Source of the DNA: Arenibacter echinorum
Lineage (GTDB): Bacteria; Bacteroidota; Bacteroidia; Flavobacteriales; Flavobacteriaceae
Length of the DNA stretch: 64,000 nt
Assembly: GCF_003259375.1 (NCBI RefSeq)
Contig: NZ_QLLN01000005.1
Location: 124,001 to 188,000, forward strand
Direction of reading: 5' to 3'
Positions within the stretch are counted from its first letter, which is position 1. Each line of letters begins with the position of its first letter. Positions 33,040 to 43,042 of this stretch are shown here, piece after piece. The position numbers were made by a program, and so were the translations under genes. Under the pieces are notes generated by a model. The model worked only from the letters and a program-made list of their open reading frames with translations. It was not told where the DNA came from and did no database searches.

Positions 33040-35587
33040 ATACATTGTATTTCTTATTGCCCTATATGTATTTCTACTAGTTCCTTATTCCAATTGGGCA
33101 CAAGAAAATGGTGCTCAAAAAGTAAATTTAATTAGCTATTTGGAAGAACTGGAACGGGAGCATAACATTAAGTTCTCATATGTGGATGAGGACTTGGGGC
33201 AGTTACAGTTTTCTATTCCGGATACCGATTCACTACCCCAAATACTGGAAGAGCTCCACAAACAGACCCTATTGGACATTACTAAACTCAATGACCGCTA
33301 TTTTGCCATATCCAAAAGCAAGTATGTGGATATCTGCGCCAATGTGGTAGACAACTTTGAGAACAGTACCATCATGAATGCAACTGTGGAGGTTTTGGGC
33401 AGCAATATATCCCAGATTACCGATTTGGAAGGACAGTTCTCCTTAAAGGAAGTGCCAAGAAATGCCAATATCGCGATCAAACACCTGGGCTTTAAGACCA
33501 AATATTTTAGCGCGGAAGAACTAACTGGCAACAATCCCTGCAAGACTATTTTATTATCTCCAAATTACCAGGAACTGGAAGAAGTTGTTGTATATCAATT
33601 TCTTACCACTGGTATTACCAAAGAACCAGATGCCAGCATTGAGCTCAATACGGACAAATTCGGGATTTTGCCCGGACTTATAGAACCCGATGTTCTACAG
33701 ACCATACAGGCATTGCCTGGAATTAAGAGTGTAGATGAGACCGTGTCCGATATTAATGTCAGGGGTGGCACCAACGATCAAAATTTAGTCTTATGGGATG
33801 GTATAAAAATGTATCATTCCGGACATTTTTTTGGTTTGATTTCCGCCTTTAATCCCTATTTAATCGAAAATGTGAACATTATAAAAAATGGGACCAGCGT
33901 ACAATATGGCGATGGAGTGAGCAGTGTAATAAATATAAATACCAGAAACAAGATCAGCGATTCATTTGCGGGAGGGGCAGGATTTAATTTATTAAGTGGC
34001 GATGTTTTTGGACAGCTACCTCTCTCGGAGAAAGTTTCCGTTCAGTTTTCAGGAAGGCGATCCACCACGGATTTTATAAATACCCCAACTTACAATCGGT
34101 ATTTTGATAAAGTGTTTCAGGACAGTGAGGTAAAGGAAAATGGTAACTCCTCCAATCCCGAAAACACAGTTAGGGACGAAAATTTTTATTTTTATGACTT
34201 TACGGGCAAACTGCTTTACGACATCAATAAAAACCAAAAGGCCCGATTAAGTTTTATCAATACCAACAACCACCTTAAATACACTGAAAAAACAGAGGAT
34301 GGCACTGCCAACAGTTTATTGGACCAGACCAATCTTTCCTTCGGCGGGAGCTTGGAAAGTAAATGGACCCGCAAATGGAGCACCCATTTAAACCTGTATT
34401 ACACCCGTTATAATTTGGATTCCCAAAACATCCCATCCCAATCCCAACAGCTTTTTCAAAGCAACCAGGTACTGGAAAAGGCAATAAAGCTGAACACCAA
34501 TTACAATTTGGGACAGCACCTTAATTGGTTGAATGGATATCAACTTAATGAGGTAGGCATTACCAACTTTACACAAGTTACCCAACCCGCCTATAAAAGC
34601 AATATAAAAGGGGTAATAATGACCCATTCCCTATTTTCCGAATTGGATTACAGCTCGAAAAATGAAAAATTCAATGCCAGAGGCGGACTTAGACTGAATT
34701 ACATCAAAAACTTAAAGACCTTTAAAACTTTTGATGAGGTTATTCTAGAACCTAGATTAAACTTAAATTATACTTTGACAGACGGACTTAAGACCGAATT
34801 ACTGGGAGAATTTAAAAGTCAGACCACCAATCAAATCATCGATCTGGAACAAAATTTTCTGGGGATTGAGAAAAGGCGATGGATACTTTCGGACAACGAT
34901 TTATTGCCCATTACAAAAAGTAAACAAATTTCCCTTGGGCTAAACTATGATAAAAATACGCTTTATGTAGGTGTGGAAGGGTTCTATAAAAAAGTGGACG
35001 GTATAAGTACAGCTACACAGGGATTCCAAAACCAAGATCAATTTAGCGGCGAAATAGGTAAGTACGATGTATCGGGAATAGAATTCTTGATCAACAAAAA
35101 AACAGCAACCTATAGCACATGGTTCAGTTATGCTTATAACACCAATAATTACACTTTTGAGAATATAACACCCAACCAATTCCCCAACAATTTGGACATT
35201 AGGCACACTATAACCTTTGCAGGCACCTATACTTATAAGAGTTTTAGAATGGGACTTGGCGCCAATTATCATACGGGAAGACCATACACCAAGCCACAGG
35301 AGGGCAACAATTCTATAATCCTGAATGTTTTCCCCAACCAAATCAATTACGAGGAACCCAACAGCAGTAGACTCCCGGCATACTTAAGGGCAGATGCCTC
35401 GTTTATCTATAACTTCAAGATTGGCCAAGGTATAAAATCCTCGTTAGGGGCTTCCGTTTTGAACCTATTGAACAAAAAAAATATCCTGAACATATATTAC
35501 AGGATAAATGAACAGAACGAAATTGAAACCATAGAAAGGGTTTCCCTAGGCATTACCCCCAACTTTAGTTTCCGAATGAGCTTCTAG
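33023..35587 (+). CDS. TonB-dependent receptor with STN and carboxypeptidase-like domains
   Basis: An 854-residue outer-membrane receptor. The signal peptide ends near residue 26 (NWAQ). An STN signalling domain follows (about 35-95, ISYLEELEREHNIKFSYVD, then LLDITKLNDRYFAISK). Next is a carboxypeptidase-D-like regulatory domain (105-185, ATVEVLGSNISQITDLEGQFSLKEV). Then comes the plug (ALPGIKSVDETVSDINVRGGTNDQNLVLWDGI) and a beta-barrel ending in the C-terminal Phe of SFRMSF. There is no SusD partner next to it. It is the second gene of the fecR operon, 17-base overlap. Likely ligands are iron complexes, peptides or glycans, but none can be inferred. Confidence 0.92.
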   Translation: MLKHHKYIVFLIALYVFLLVPYSNWAQENGAQKVNLISYLEELEREHNIKFSYVDEDLGQLQFSIPDTDSLPQILEELHKQTLLDITKLNDRYFAISKSKYVDICANVVDNFENSTIMNATVEVLGSNISQITDLEGQFSLKEVPRNANIAIKHLGFKTKYFSAEELTGNNPCKTILLSPNYQELEEVVVYQFLTTGITKEPDASIELNTDKFGILPGLIEPDVLQTIQALPGIKSVDETVSDINVRGGTNDQNLVLWDGIKMYHSGHFFGLISAFNPYLIENVNIIKNGTSVQYGDGVSSVININTRNKISDSFAGGAGFNLLSGDVFGQLPLSEKVSVQFSGRRSTTDFINTPTYNRYFDKVFQDSEVKENGNSSNPENTVRDENFYFYDFTGKLLYDINKNQKARLSFINTNNHLKYTEKTEDGTANSLLDQTNLSFGGSLESKWTRKWSTHLNLYYTRYNLDSQNIPSQSQQLFQSNQVLEKAIKLNTNYNLGQHLNWLNGYQLNEVGITNFTQVTQPAYKSNIKGVIMTHSLFSELDYSSKNEKFNARGGLRLNYIKNLKTFKTFDEVILEPRLNLNYTLTDGLKTELLGEFKSQTTNQIIDLEQNFLGIEKRRWILSDNDLLPITKSKQISLGLNYDKNTLYVGVEGFYKKVDGISTATQGFQNQDQFSGEIGKYDVSGIEFLINKKTATYSTWFSYAYNTNNYTFENITPNQFPNNLDIRHTITFAGTYTYKSFRMGLGANYHTGRPYTKPQEGNNSIILNVFPNQINYEEPNSSRLPAYLRADASFIYNFKIGQGIKSSLGASVLNLLNKKNILNIYYRINEQNEIETIERVSLGITPNFSFRMSF

Positions 35588-35660
35588 TGGATCTCAAGCT
35601 ATTTTCACTATTATCACCAACCAACTTACCTAAAAATAATGGCCTTGGATATATGTCATA

Positions 35661-35703
35661 AAAAACCGGAAGCTTTATGATAGAACCTATCCAAAACTCC
35701 CGG
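35661..35703 (-). terminator. terminator of the DUF1080 operon
   Basis: On the minus strand CCGGGAGTTTT pairs with AAAGCTTCCGG (one G-T in each half), then TTTTT. It ends the operon beginning at 40418, 25 bases after its last stop. Confidence 0.6.
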
Positions 35704-35727
35704 CATATAAATAAATAATCAATCAAA

Positions 35728-38700
35728 TTAGTTGCTCAAATCCTTAATCCTAATATTCCTAAAGGCCAGTTCGGCACCATGTCCCAAGAAACCAATATGA
35801 CCTGTATTCCTTTCCAATCCTGGGTGTTCCTTATGGTCCGCCGTCCCGTTCTTGGATGCTTCTTTCCAATCTCCATCCACAATGACGGTGCCATTCAAGG
35901 TAATTTTAACGTGATTCCCCTTAACGATTACCTCTTGTGAATTCCACTCCCCTACCGGGTTCAGAGCCCCTCTTTTGGCAGCAATAATTCCGTATACGGA
36001 CCCATGGTACTGGTAAGGTTGTAAATTGGCATAAATCTCGGCCGTATCGTCCAAAATCTGCAATTCCTTACCCTCATAGGCAGCATCCCCTTCCAATGGT
36101 GCATGGATACCCAAACCATTATTGGCGCCAGGTGTCAATTTAAAATCGAACCTAAAAATGAAATCCGAATATTCCTCAGCTGTAAACAAGTTGCCATGTC
36201 CACCTCTTTTAGGTCGTACCAAAAGCTCATTATTTTCCATGATATAGTCGGTCTTATTTCCTACCCAATGGTCAAGATCCTTTCCATTCAACAAGGATTT
36301 AAAACCCTCCTTTTTTTCTTCTTCCGTCAACTGGTCATCACCAGAACCAATTTCCCTCACATAAATATTCCTAAAGCCCAAATCTTCCCCATGGGCCTGC
36401 AGCTCAATAGCCTCTTTGGCAAAAATAGCCTGTTTGCGATCCCAATAGTTCTCCAGGACCACATTGTCTGTAACCAAAACTCCATTTAAGTGTACGGTAA
36501 CACGTTCACCCACCATTTTTATTCTAAAGGTATTCCATTCATCAATAGGGTTATCCGCCACTTGTAACGGCTTGCTCTCATGCTTCTGATTGTTGTACAA
36601 TCCGCCTGAACCCACTTGGGCACCAGCATCTACCCGGGCAATGTCCCAAATTTGAACCTGAGGTGTGCCCCTCAAATAAATACCACTGTCACCACCATTG
36701 GTAATCTTCCAATCCACTAACATTTCAAAATCGCCATAATCCTTAACGGTACAGATATTATTATAACCTTCTCCTTTAAAACCGATAACACCGTTTTCAA
36801 TATACCAATCCTTCATCATTTGCTCATTGGCTTTGGCCTGTTCGGCCGCCAATTTTCTTGCGGACATTTTGGAACGTGCAATTGGGTTTTGCACCAATCC
36901 TTCCCATCCTGTGAAGTCCTTGCCATTAAAGATCGATTCAAAGCCTTTATCTGTGGGCATTTTATCTAAAAACTCCTTTACATCAATTTTAATATACTGA
37001 CTATCCGGCCCTGTAAGATTATCGATACTTCTAGAGACTATATCCCTGACCAATTCACCACTTAGACCATCCTGCTTACCTGGAGTTGGCAAGGCAATGG
37101 CAATTGCTACATTTGAAGCTGTTGTCAAAAGGTCCTTGTCATTTAAATATTCGGAAACAAAAATTAAGGAAAGAAAGGTTTTTACATTCCTTGTTGCAGA
37201 AAGCACCTGCTTCTTTTCAGCTAGGGTTTTGGCCTCCGGCATTAATTTCCTGACTAGTAACAACTTCTGATCATCTGGATAATCCGATCCTCTTACCTTG
37301 GAAAGATAGTTATCAAAAGCATTTTTTCTTATGGCATCATCAGAGCTAGTTGTTGCCGTTTTAAAAAGAGATGGCAAAGCATCATTGTTTTTCCAACTGG
37401 ACAAGGCATCCAAGGCAATCATTTTCTCTTTATCATTACCTGTAGAAAGTATTTGGGATACCAATTCCAACGCTTCTTGGTTACTTAATGAAGCTAACAC
37501 CGGCAATAATTTTGACTTATCCGCAGCCTCCTTATATTCCTTTAACACCGCGTCCGCAAATGTGCCATTACTTTCGTCAAGAATGTTTAAAATGGCCAGC
37601 TGTGCATTTTTCATGTTGTCCGACTTATCGGTCTTGTTCAATAGATTTATTAATGTTGAAAAATCCTTGTCCAATGAAATAGACGGCAAAGCCTTGTAGA
37701 CCACAGCAGTAACATTTTCACTTCCTGAACCAATATAGCCCACTAGGGTATCAAATTGATCCGTAGCATTCCTGGCCGCCAAGACATTTACCAACACTTC
37801 CTTGCCCGCCTCATTTACATTGGGGAGCTGGCCAGCTAATAACCCACTATCCTTGGCATCGCACAATCTCAACAAGGTTTCCTCAATGGCACTATATTCC
37901 TCAGGGGTAGTAGCCAATTTTAAATTGTTGAACAATACCGGCAAGGCCTTGTTCTTATCTTGATAAGACAAAGATTTTATTCCGGCTTCACGCACAGAAA
38001 CATCCTTGTCTTCCACCGCGTTCAAAATAACCTTATCAAAAACAACCGTTTCATCGCTTTTGCCAAGCATTCGAATTATAAGTGGCTTAATTTCAGAAGA
38101 TGACTTCTTATACTGTTTTGCCCAAAGCGCAACCTCAGTGGACGAAAGGTCGGAACCGGCTGCATCCAATACGGCTCCAACATAATTCTTATTGCTGTTC
38201 TTGGATTCCTTTAACAAAGTCTTGGTAAAGGCAGTGCCTTCATTGGCACTCAATATATGTATTCCTGCAGAGCGATAATGCAATTGGTCGTCCATCCTGC
38301 AATTCTTAAGCAAAGCGTTGGCCACAGTGTTACTCAAGCCTTTATTGCCTTTCTTTTGCAGTTTATTGCCATAGTGGATAAAGGCTATAATACTTTTAGT
38401 ATCATCCATTTGATAATTGGAGCTCTCAACTGCCTTTTCCAATACCTCATAAGAAGTTGGACTCCCTATTTCGGCCAACGCCATCAAGGCTCTTTGTTGA
38501 ACGATTTTTGAGGATGAATTTACCCTAGCTTTCAAAACTTCTTCTGCAGGAATAAATTGTAAGGCTCCCAAAGCCTCTATAAAAGCAGCTTGTTTATTTA
38601 CGTCCCCTACCTCTGTAGCCTCTAGAATAGCCAATGAAGCATCAGTTGTACCTATGGCCGTTAAAGCGGCCAATGCAGGCTTAAACAGGTCGTTATTGGA

Positions 38701-39129
38701 AAGATACTTGCTTAATGCCGGAACGCTTACATCTGTTCCAACATAAATTAGTCGATCCATTAAAAAGGTCTTTACCTCATTGTTGGAGGCCGACCCCAGT
38801 GCATTTAACAGGGCATTTTCAACTACACCGTTCTGTATTTTGGATTCTTCCCCTCCACTATAGATAGCCACACTCTGTATGGCATACCTTGCCTTGGTAT
38901 CATCCCCAGTTCCTAGAGGAACTAGCTTATCAGTAATTTTTAGGATCCCATCCTCACCCAAGTCGATTATTTCCTGCATTAAGCGATCTGAATGACCCAG
39001 GTCTTCCGTTGGCAATTGCATCAAAATATCGGCTACCTTGGTGTCCAAGGTTCTATTGTCCTGTGCGCTAATGGCAAGTGTGCCCACAAATAGCATTAGC
39101 ACACCTATGTTTTTATATAATGTATTCAT
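35728..39129 (-). CDS. secreted HEAT-repeat protein with two C-terminal DUF1080 (3-keto-disaccharide hydrolase) domains
   Basis: A 1133-residue protein with a signal peptide (FVGTLAISAQ). Residues about 40-690 are HEAT-type helical repeats, with repeating A-x-x-A-L-x-x-I-G and ALxxLxx units. Two DUF1080 domains follow. The first starts near 725 (FESIFNGKDFTGWEG, then GDSGIYLRGTPQVQIWD). The second starts near 920 (FKSLLNGKDLDHWVGN, then NNGLGIHAPLEGDAAYEGKELQILDD, ending FRNIRIKDL). Members of DUF1080 act on 3-keto-glycosides after oxidation by Gfo/Idh enzymes. The upstream gene (20 bases away) is such an oxidoreductase, so the pair probably forms one pathway. Fusion to a long HEAT scaffold is unusual and suggests a large complex. 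Confidence 0.88.
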   Translation of the reverse strand: MNTLYKNIGVLMLFVGTLAISAQDNRTLDTKVADILMQLPTEDLGHSDRLMQEIIDLGEDGILKITDKLVPLGTGDDTKARYAIQSVAIYSGGEESKIQNGVVENALLNALGSASNNEVKTFLMDRLIYVGTDVSVPALSKYLSNNDLFKPALAALTAIGTTDASLAILEATEVGDVNKQAAFIEALGALQFIPAEEVLKARVNSSSKIVQQRALMALAEIGSPTSYEVLEKAVESSNYQMDDTKSIIAFIHYGNKLQKKGNKGLSNTVANALLKNCRMDDQLHYRSAGIHILSANEGTAFTKTLLKESKNSNKNYVGAVLDAAGSDLSSTEVALWAKQYKKSSSEIKPLIIRMLGKSDETVVFDKVILNAVEDKDVSVREAGIKSLSYQDKNKALPVLFNNLKLATTPEEYSAIEETLLRLCDAKDSGLLAGQLPNVNEAGKEVLVNVLAARNATDQFDTLVGYIGSGSENVTAVVYKALPSISLDKDFSTLINLLNKTDKSDNMKNAQLAILNILDESNGTFADAVLKEYKEAADKSKLLPVLASLSNQEALELVSQILSTGNDKEKMIALDALSSWKNNDALPSLFKTATTSSDDAIRKNAFDNYLSKVRGSDYPDDQKLLLVRKLMPEAKTLAEKKQVLSATRNVKTFLSLIFVSEYLNDKDLLTTASNVAIAIALPTPGKQDGLSGELVRDIVSRSIDNLTGPDSQYIKIDVKEFLDKMPTDKGFESIFNGKDFTGWEGLVQNPIARSKMSARKLAAEQAKANEQMMKDWYIENGVIGFKGEGYNNICTVKDYGDFEMLVDWKITNGGDSGIYLRGTPQVQIWDIARVDAGAQVGSGGLYNNQKHESKPLQVADNPIDEWNTFRIKMVGERVTVHLNGVLVTDNVVLENYWDRKQAIFAKEAIELQAHGEDLGFRNIYVREIGSGDDQLTEEEKKEGFKSLLNGKDLDHWVGNKTDYIMENNELLVRPKRGGHGNLFTAEEYSDFIFRFDFKLTPGANNGLGIHAPLEGDAAYEGKELQILDDTAEIYANLQPYQYHGSVYGIIAAKRGALNPVGEWNSQEVIVKGNHVKITLNGTVIVDGDWKEASKNGTADHKEHPGLERNTGHIGFLGHGAELAFRNIRIKDLSN

Positions 39130-39149
39130 TTTATAATTCTAGTATTTGG

Positions 39150-40418
39150 TTAATAAGCCCAAGAGGACCTCATTGGTTGATCTATTAATCTATTGGCTTC
39201 CTCATCATTGATAAACTCCTGTTTTACCGGATCAAACTCCAATGTACGCCCCAATCTCAAAGCGATAATGCCCATGTTCACAACGGTGGCGGAACGGTGA
39301 CCGTTCTCCTCGTTAAGGGCAAATTTCTGTCTGGTTTTTACCGATTCCGAGAATACGGTAATCTGCTCCTCGGGATCTGGTATACTATTGATTAAGCCCT
39401 CTATATTGGGGATGGTAGATTTAAATCCGTTATATATTTTCCCATTAGGCCCTTCAATATAAGCAGCATCCTTATCCCTGTTTTCGCCATCCAAGATAAT
39501 TTGACAACCATCTGCATAGGTATAGGTAATTCTTCTCCAGGTACCTATGGCATCATAGTGTTGCTCTGGTGCATCCACCTCAACCTTAACTGGACTGGTG
39601 TTATCCTTTCCTAAAAAGTATTGTACAGGATCAATATAGTGCTGGCCCATATCACCCAATCCACCGCCATCGTAATCCCAATATCCCCTAAAGGTACCGT
39701 GAACCCTATGTGGATGATAAGGCTTTTCCGGGGCTGGCCCTAGCCACATATTATAATCCAACTCTCCTGGTACAGGTTGTGGCGCAAGATTTTCCTTGCC
39801 CACCCAGTAAAATTTCCAGTTAAATCCAGTAACCCCACTAATGGTGACCTTTAACGGCCATCCCAGAGCACCACTATCCACTACCTTTTTCAACTTCTTT
39901 ACCGGAGTACCCATCCCGTAAAAATTATCCTTAAAACGGAACCATGTATTTAAGCGGAACATTTTCCCGTGCTGCTGCATAGCCTCCACTACTTTTTTAC
40001 CTTCACCTATTGTCCTTGTCATTGGCTTTTCGCACCAAACATCCTTACCTGCTTCCGCAGCCATAATAGACATAAGACCATGCCAATGTGGTGGAGTGGC
40101 TATATGCACAATATCCACATCAGGTCTCTGCAAAACTTCCCTAAAGTCACGGTATCCCTTTACACCACTTCCCACTTTTTGAAGGGTGCTGGACAGATGA
40201 TTGGCATCAGCGTCACAAATAGCTAAAAGTCTAGTTCCTTCATAATCCAAATGTCCTTGGCCCATGCCCCCAACACCAATTACGGCCTTGGTCAATTGAT
40301 CACTTGGCGGAATAAAATTCGTCCCTCCCATGACATGTCTTGGAATTATACTGATTCCTGCAGCTGCCACTAGTGACTTTCTAACAAAATCCCTACGGCT
40401 GGTTGATTTTTTCTCCAT
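39150..40418 (-). CDS. Gfo/Idh/MocA family oxidoreductase, Tat-exported
   Basis: A 422-residue oxidoreductase with a twin-arginine signal (STSRRDFVRKSL then AAAGISIIP). The NAD-binding VIGVGGMGQGHL, CEKPMTRTIGEGKKVV, WLGPAPEKPYHPHRVHGTFRGYWDYDGGGLGDMGQHYIDP and FINDEEAN are typical. It likely oxidises a sugar C3-hydroxyl. The DUF1080 protein follows by 20 bases, and a membrane-bound regulator precedes it. The leader of about 145 bases holds two TTACCCC repeats. Confidence 0.92.
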   Translation of the reverse strand: MEKKSTSRRDFVRKSLVAAAGISIIPRHVMGGTNFIPPSDQLTKAVIGVGGMGQGHLDYEGTRLLAICDADANHLSSTLQKVGSGVKGYRDFREVLQRPDVDIVHIATPPHWHGLMSIMAAEAGKDVWCEKPMTRTIGEGKKVVEAMQQHGKMFRLNTWFRFKDNFYGMGTPVKKLKKVVDSGALGWPLKVTISGVTGFNWKFYWVGKENLAPQPVPGELDYNMWLGPAPEKPYHPHRVHGTFRGYWDYDGGGLGDMGQHYIDPVQYFLGKDNTSPVKVEVDAPEQHYDAIGTWRRITYTYADGCQIILDGENRDKDAAYIEGPNGKIYNGFKSTIPNIEGLINSIPDPEEQITVFSESVKTRQKFALNEENGHRSATVVNMGIIALRLGRTLEFDPVKQEFINDEEANRLIDQPMRSSWAY

Positions 40419-40464
40419 CTATACTTATTCTATTAATTAATTGAAGTTTCAATATTTAAACCCA

Positions 40465-40511
40465 CAAAGTAAAACTGTAATGCGTAAAAAAAGGGGTAAT
40501 ATTTGGGGTAA
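40465..40511 (-). promoter_or_regulatory. direct heptamer repeat and promoter region of the oxidoreductase operon
   Basis: On the minus strand TTACCCC occurs twice (40511-40505 and 40499-40493), 12 bases apart, overlapping where a -33 element should be. TACTTTG (40471-40465), a -7 element lacking one base, lies 21 bases later. Direct repeats at a helical step are the binding style of OmpR and SARP regulators. Confidence 0.5.
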
Positions 40512-40562
40512 CAATATTGAAAAAAAGTGTTTTGCATAAATTTTTTCAAATATTGATGGCTA

Positions 40563-42884
40563 CTATAGGGGATTACTTACCGCCATATCCTCAAATTTAA
40601 CGGTATACATCTCACCATAAATTTTTTCATAAAGCTTGGCAAAATTGTCGTAGGCCGTATGCGCCAAACTTAATTTTCCCTGCCTTATAAGAATTTGCAA
40701 TTTGATCTGTAGCGCATGTTCATTTAAATCATCGTAGATATTCATGACGGATGCCAAGTCGTACATTAAAACGCTATGCTTATCCATGTCCAGTATTTTT
40801 GAAATATCATAACAGAATTCTATAATCCTATTGCTCATATTTTCAACAATGGGATCCAACCATGAATCGCTCATATTCACAAAAAACCGATCTGCCTTTA
40901 AAATAGAGAACAGTTGGGGCAATTGTTCTTCCAAATAAGCGACCGTTACACCACTTCTGCCCAAATCATTCAAATAATTTAAAACCTCCTGATAATCACA
41001 AAAACAATTATTTCCGATTTCCAGAAACCAACTTTTGTCCAGAAAAATCAAATTCATTTCCTTGGCTTCGGACAAAATAGCCCTAAGGTTCTGTATATTG
41101 GTCCCTCTCGTATTCTTTGCATTCTTTGGGCTCATCCCAGGCCAAAGTGCCTCGGTAAGTTTTTTGGTGCTAATCCCATCCTTATCACCAATGCTGTGCA
41201 ACAAGACAATAACAAATAGCTGTTTTAACTTGGGGGACAATTTTTTGGCAATATCAAAACCTTCAGAATTTATGATTCGCAGAGACCCAAAACAAAGTAT
41301 TTTTTCAGCTGCATTGATTAAACTCTTTTGGTCCCTGCTGGGATACTTCTTTACCGGTCTTTCTGGTGCCGGCGACAACTTTGCCCTGATTGTTCCTTTC
41401 TTCCAAAACTTAAACGCCAAGAAAATAAGCAAAAATGCAGCAATGGCTATTCCTATTTTTATATAAAGGGATGATACGTCCGCATCGTTCACTTCTATTT
41501 TTTGGTATTCCTTGGCAATTTCATTAGCATTAAGTTCACGTTTCCATATTTTAATATTTGTCAAGTATCCGATAAAAAATTCTTGCCACAAATTACTTCC
41601 TATTACAATATTATAGTCGGAGGTATCATAGTTCTCAATGAGTTTAATCTTATCCGTCTGTACCCCATTCACAAAAAATAACAGTTCGTTGTTCACCTTG
41701 GAATGTACTAAAGCCACATGGGTCCATTCATTTAATGGCACTGGGGACGTCTGTGATATGTAGTCCTTAATATCGGCCATGGTAAAGGTCAGTAATCCTT
41801 CGTGCAACTTTAGGACAAAATTATCCCCTTTTCCCAGTATACTGTTGTTACTGGTTAGGACGGTAGGCCTAACCCATGACGAGATGGTAAAACTTCCCTC
41901 CAAGGCCGTTCTACTATCCAATCCGGCATCTACATAAGCCCCCTTATCAAAATGGCCCACCTTTCCATGCACCTCATCTTGTTGAATCTTTACGCTATTA
42001 ACGATAAGCTCCTTATCGTTTTTTCTAATAGCATTTTTAATGGTAGGGCCAAAAGTAAAATGATCTGTTAGACCGTATTCAAAATCTAAGGGAAAGCCAA
42101 TAAACTCTTTAAGATTACCTCTATTTTCCGGGGTTGTATAGATAATATCGGGAGAGAAATAATAACCGGCCTTGTGCGGAATAAATACCGGTAAGCTTTC
42201 CATTGGATCTATTGGAAGACTAAAATGTCCGTTTACAATAAGGTTCCGATGGTTTTTGAAGCTTACCCCGTTCAACAATCCAGATTTGGACCTTACTGTT
42301 CCAAATACCCTGCTCTCCATATTTAGGTCGAAGACAAGGCTATCTGCTTTAGGGAACAACTCGGGATCAATTTGAATGAAATTGGGCATTTTCCCAGAAC
42401 GCCTCCAAATATCTACAAAAACACTATCATTAAGAAATTCCTTATCCAACACACGAACTACGCCGAATTCCCTGACAGTATCAAATTCGAGGGCATCCTC
42501 ACCATTGGGCAAGGCATCCAATGTAATAGCCTCTATCTTTTGCATAGATATCTGTGGAACCCAGGATTGGGACAAAAGATCTTTGCTAAAAATGTTTTCG
42601 GTCACCAGGATGAGCGAATCATTTTTTACCATTAATTGCTCCAAAATAGTATCGTAATTTTCCTGATAGTCTAAAATATAGAGGGCTATTGAAGTTCTAC
42701 CATTAAGAAGAACAGGTAAATTACTACTTGTTATTTGATCAATATCTATTAAAACATGGGACTGTAGACGTATATCCCATTTATCCTCTTCAGAAAGAAG
42801 TCGAAATTCCTGTGCGGTTCCTACTTTCAACAATAGAAGCAAAAACAACAAACAAAATTTAGAAAATGGAATTCTTCTTAGCAA
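40563..42884 (-). CDS. membrane-anchored regulator: periplasmic LamG domain, one TM helix, cytoplasmic SARP-like DNA-binding domain
   Basis: A 773-residue protein with a signal peptide (residues 1-24, VGTAQ). The periplasmic part runs to about 470. Residues 310-455 are a LamG/concanavalin-like jelly roll (GAYVDAGLDSRTALEGSFTISSWVRP, NEWTHVALVHS, LTNIKIWKRELNANEI). A TM helix is at 472-493. The cytoplasmic end has a winged helix (about 530-630) with SARP marks: FGSLRIIN, LSPKLKQLFVIVLLHS, LTEALWPGMSPKNAKN, GTNIQNLRAIL. A bacterial transcriptional activation-like helical region follows (about 640-760). This is an inside-out one-component activator that could sense glycans. It starts at TTG; no in-frame ATG is nearby. 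It precedes a sugar-oxidation operon. Confidence 0.8.
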   Translation of the reverse strand: MLRRIPFSKFCLLFLLLLLKVGTAQEFRLLSEEDKWDIRLQSHVLIDIDQITSSNLPVLLNGRTSIALYILDYQENYDTILEQLMVKNDSLILVTENIFSKDLLSQSWVPQISMQKIEAITLDALPNGEDALEFDTVREFGVVRVLDKEFLNDSVFVDIWRRSGKMPNFIQIDPELFPKADSLVFDLNMESRVFGTVRSKSGLLNGVSFKNHRNLIVNGHFSLPIDPMESLPVFIPHKAGYYFSPDIIYTTPENRGNLKEFIGFPLDFEYGLTDHFTFGPTIKNAIRKNDKELIVNSVKIQQDEVHGKVGHFDKGAYVDAGLDSRTALEGSFTISSWVRPTVLTSNNSILGKGDNFVLKLHEGLLTFTMADIKDYISQTSPVPLNEWTHVALVHSKVNNELLFFVNGVQTDKIKLIENYDTSDYNIVIGSNLWQEFFIGYLTNIKIWKRELNANEIAKEYQKIEVNDADVSSLYIKIGIAIAAFLLIFLAFKFWKKGTIRAKLSPAPERPVKKYPSRDQKSLINAAEKILCFGSLRIINSEGFDIAKKLSPKLKQLFVIVLLHSIGDKDGISTKKLTEALWPGMSPKNAKNTRGTNIQNLRAILSEAKEMNLIFLDKSWFLEIGNNCFCDYQEVLNYLNDLGRSGVTVAYLEEQLPQLFSILKADRFFVNMSDSWLDPIVENMSNRIIEFCYDISKILDMDKHSVLMYDLASVMNIYDDLNEHALQIKLQILIRQGKLSLAHTAYDNFAKLYEKIYGEMYTVKFEDMAVSNPL

Positions 42885-43042
42885 TATATACTTAATAATC
42901 CCGCATAGGGCATTTCTATTAACTACGCAATTTACTAAGAATAAATAAAATTTCGCAGGCGGATATTACCTGAAGTATATCTGTACCAAACAATTGAATT
43001 TAACGCCTGGAAATGCTATCCCTGAGAAAGGCTAAGATTTGC

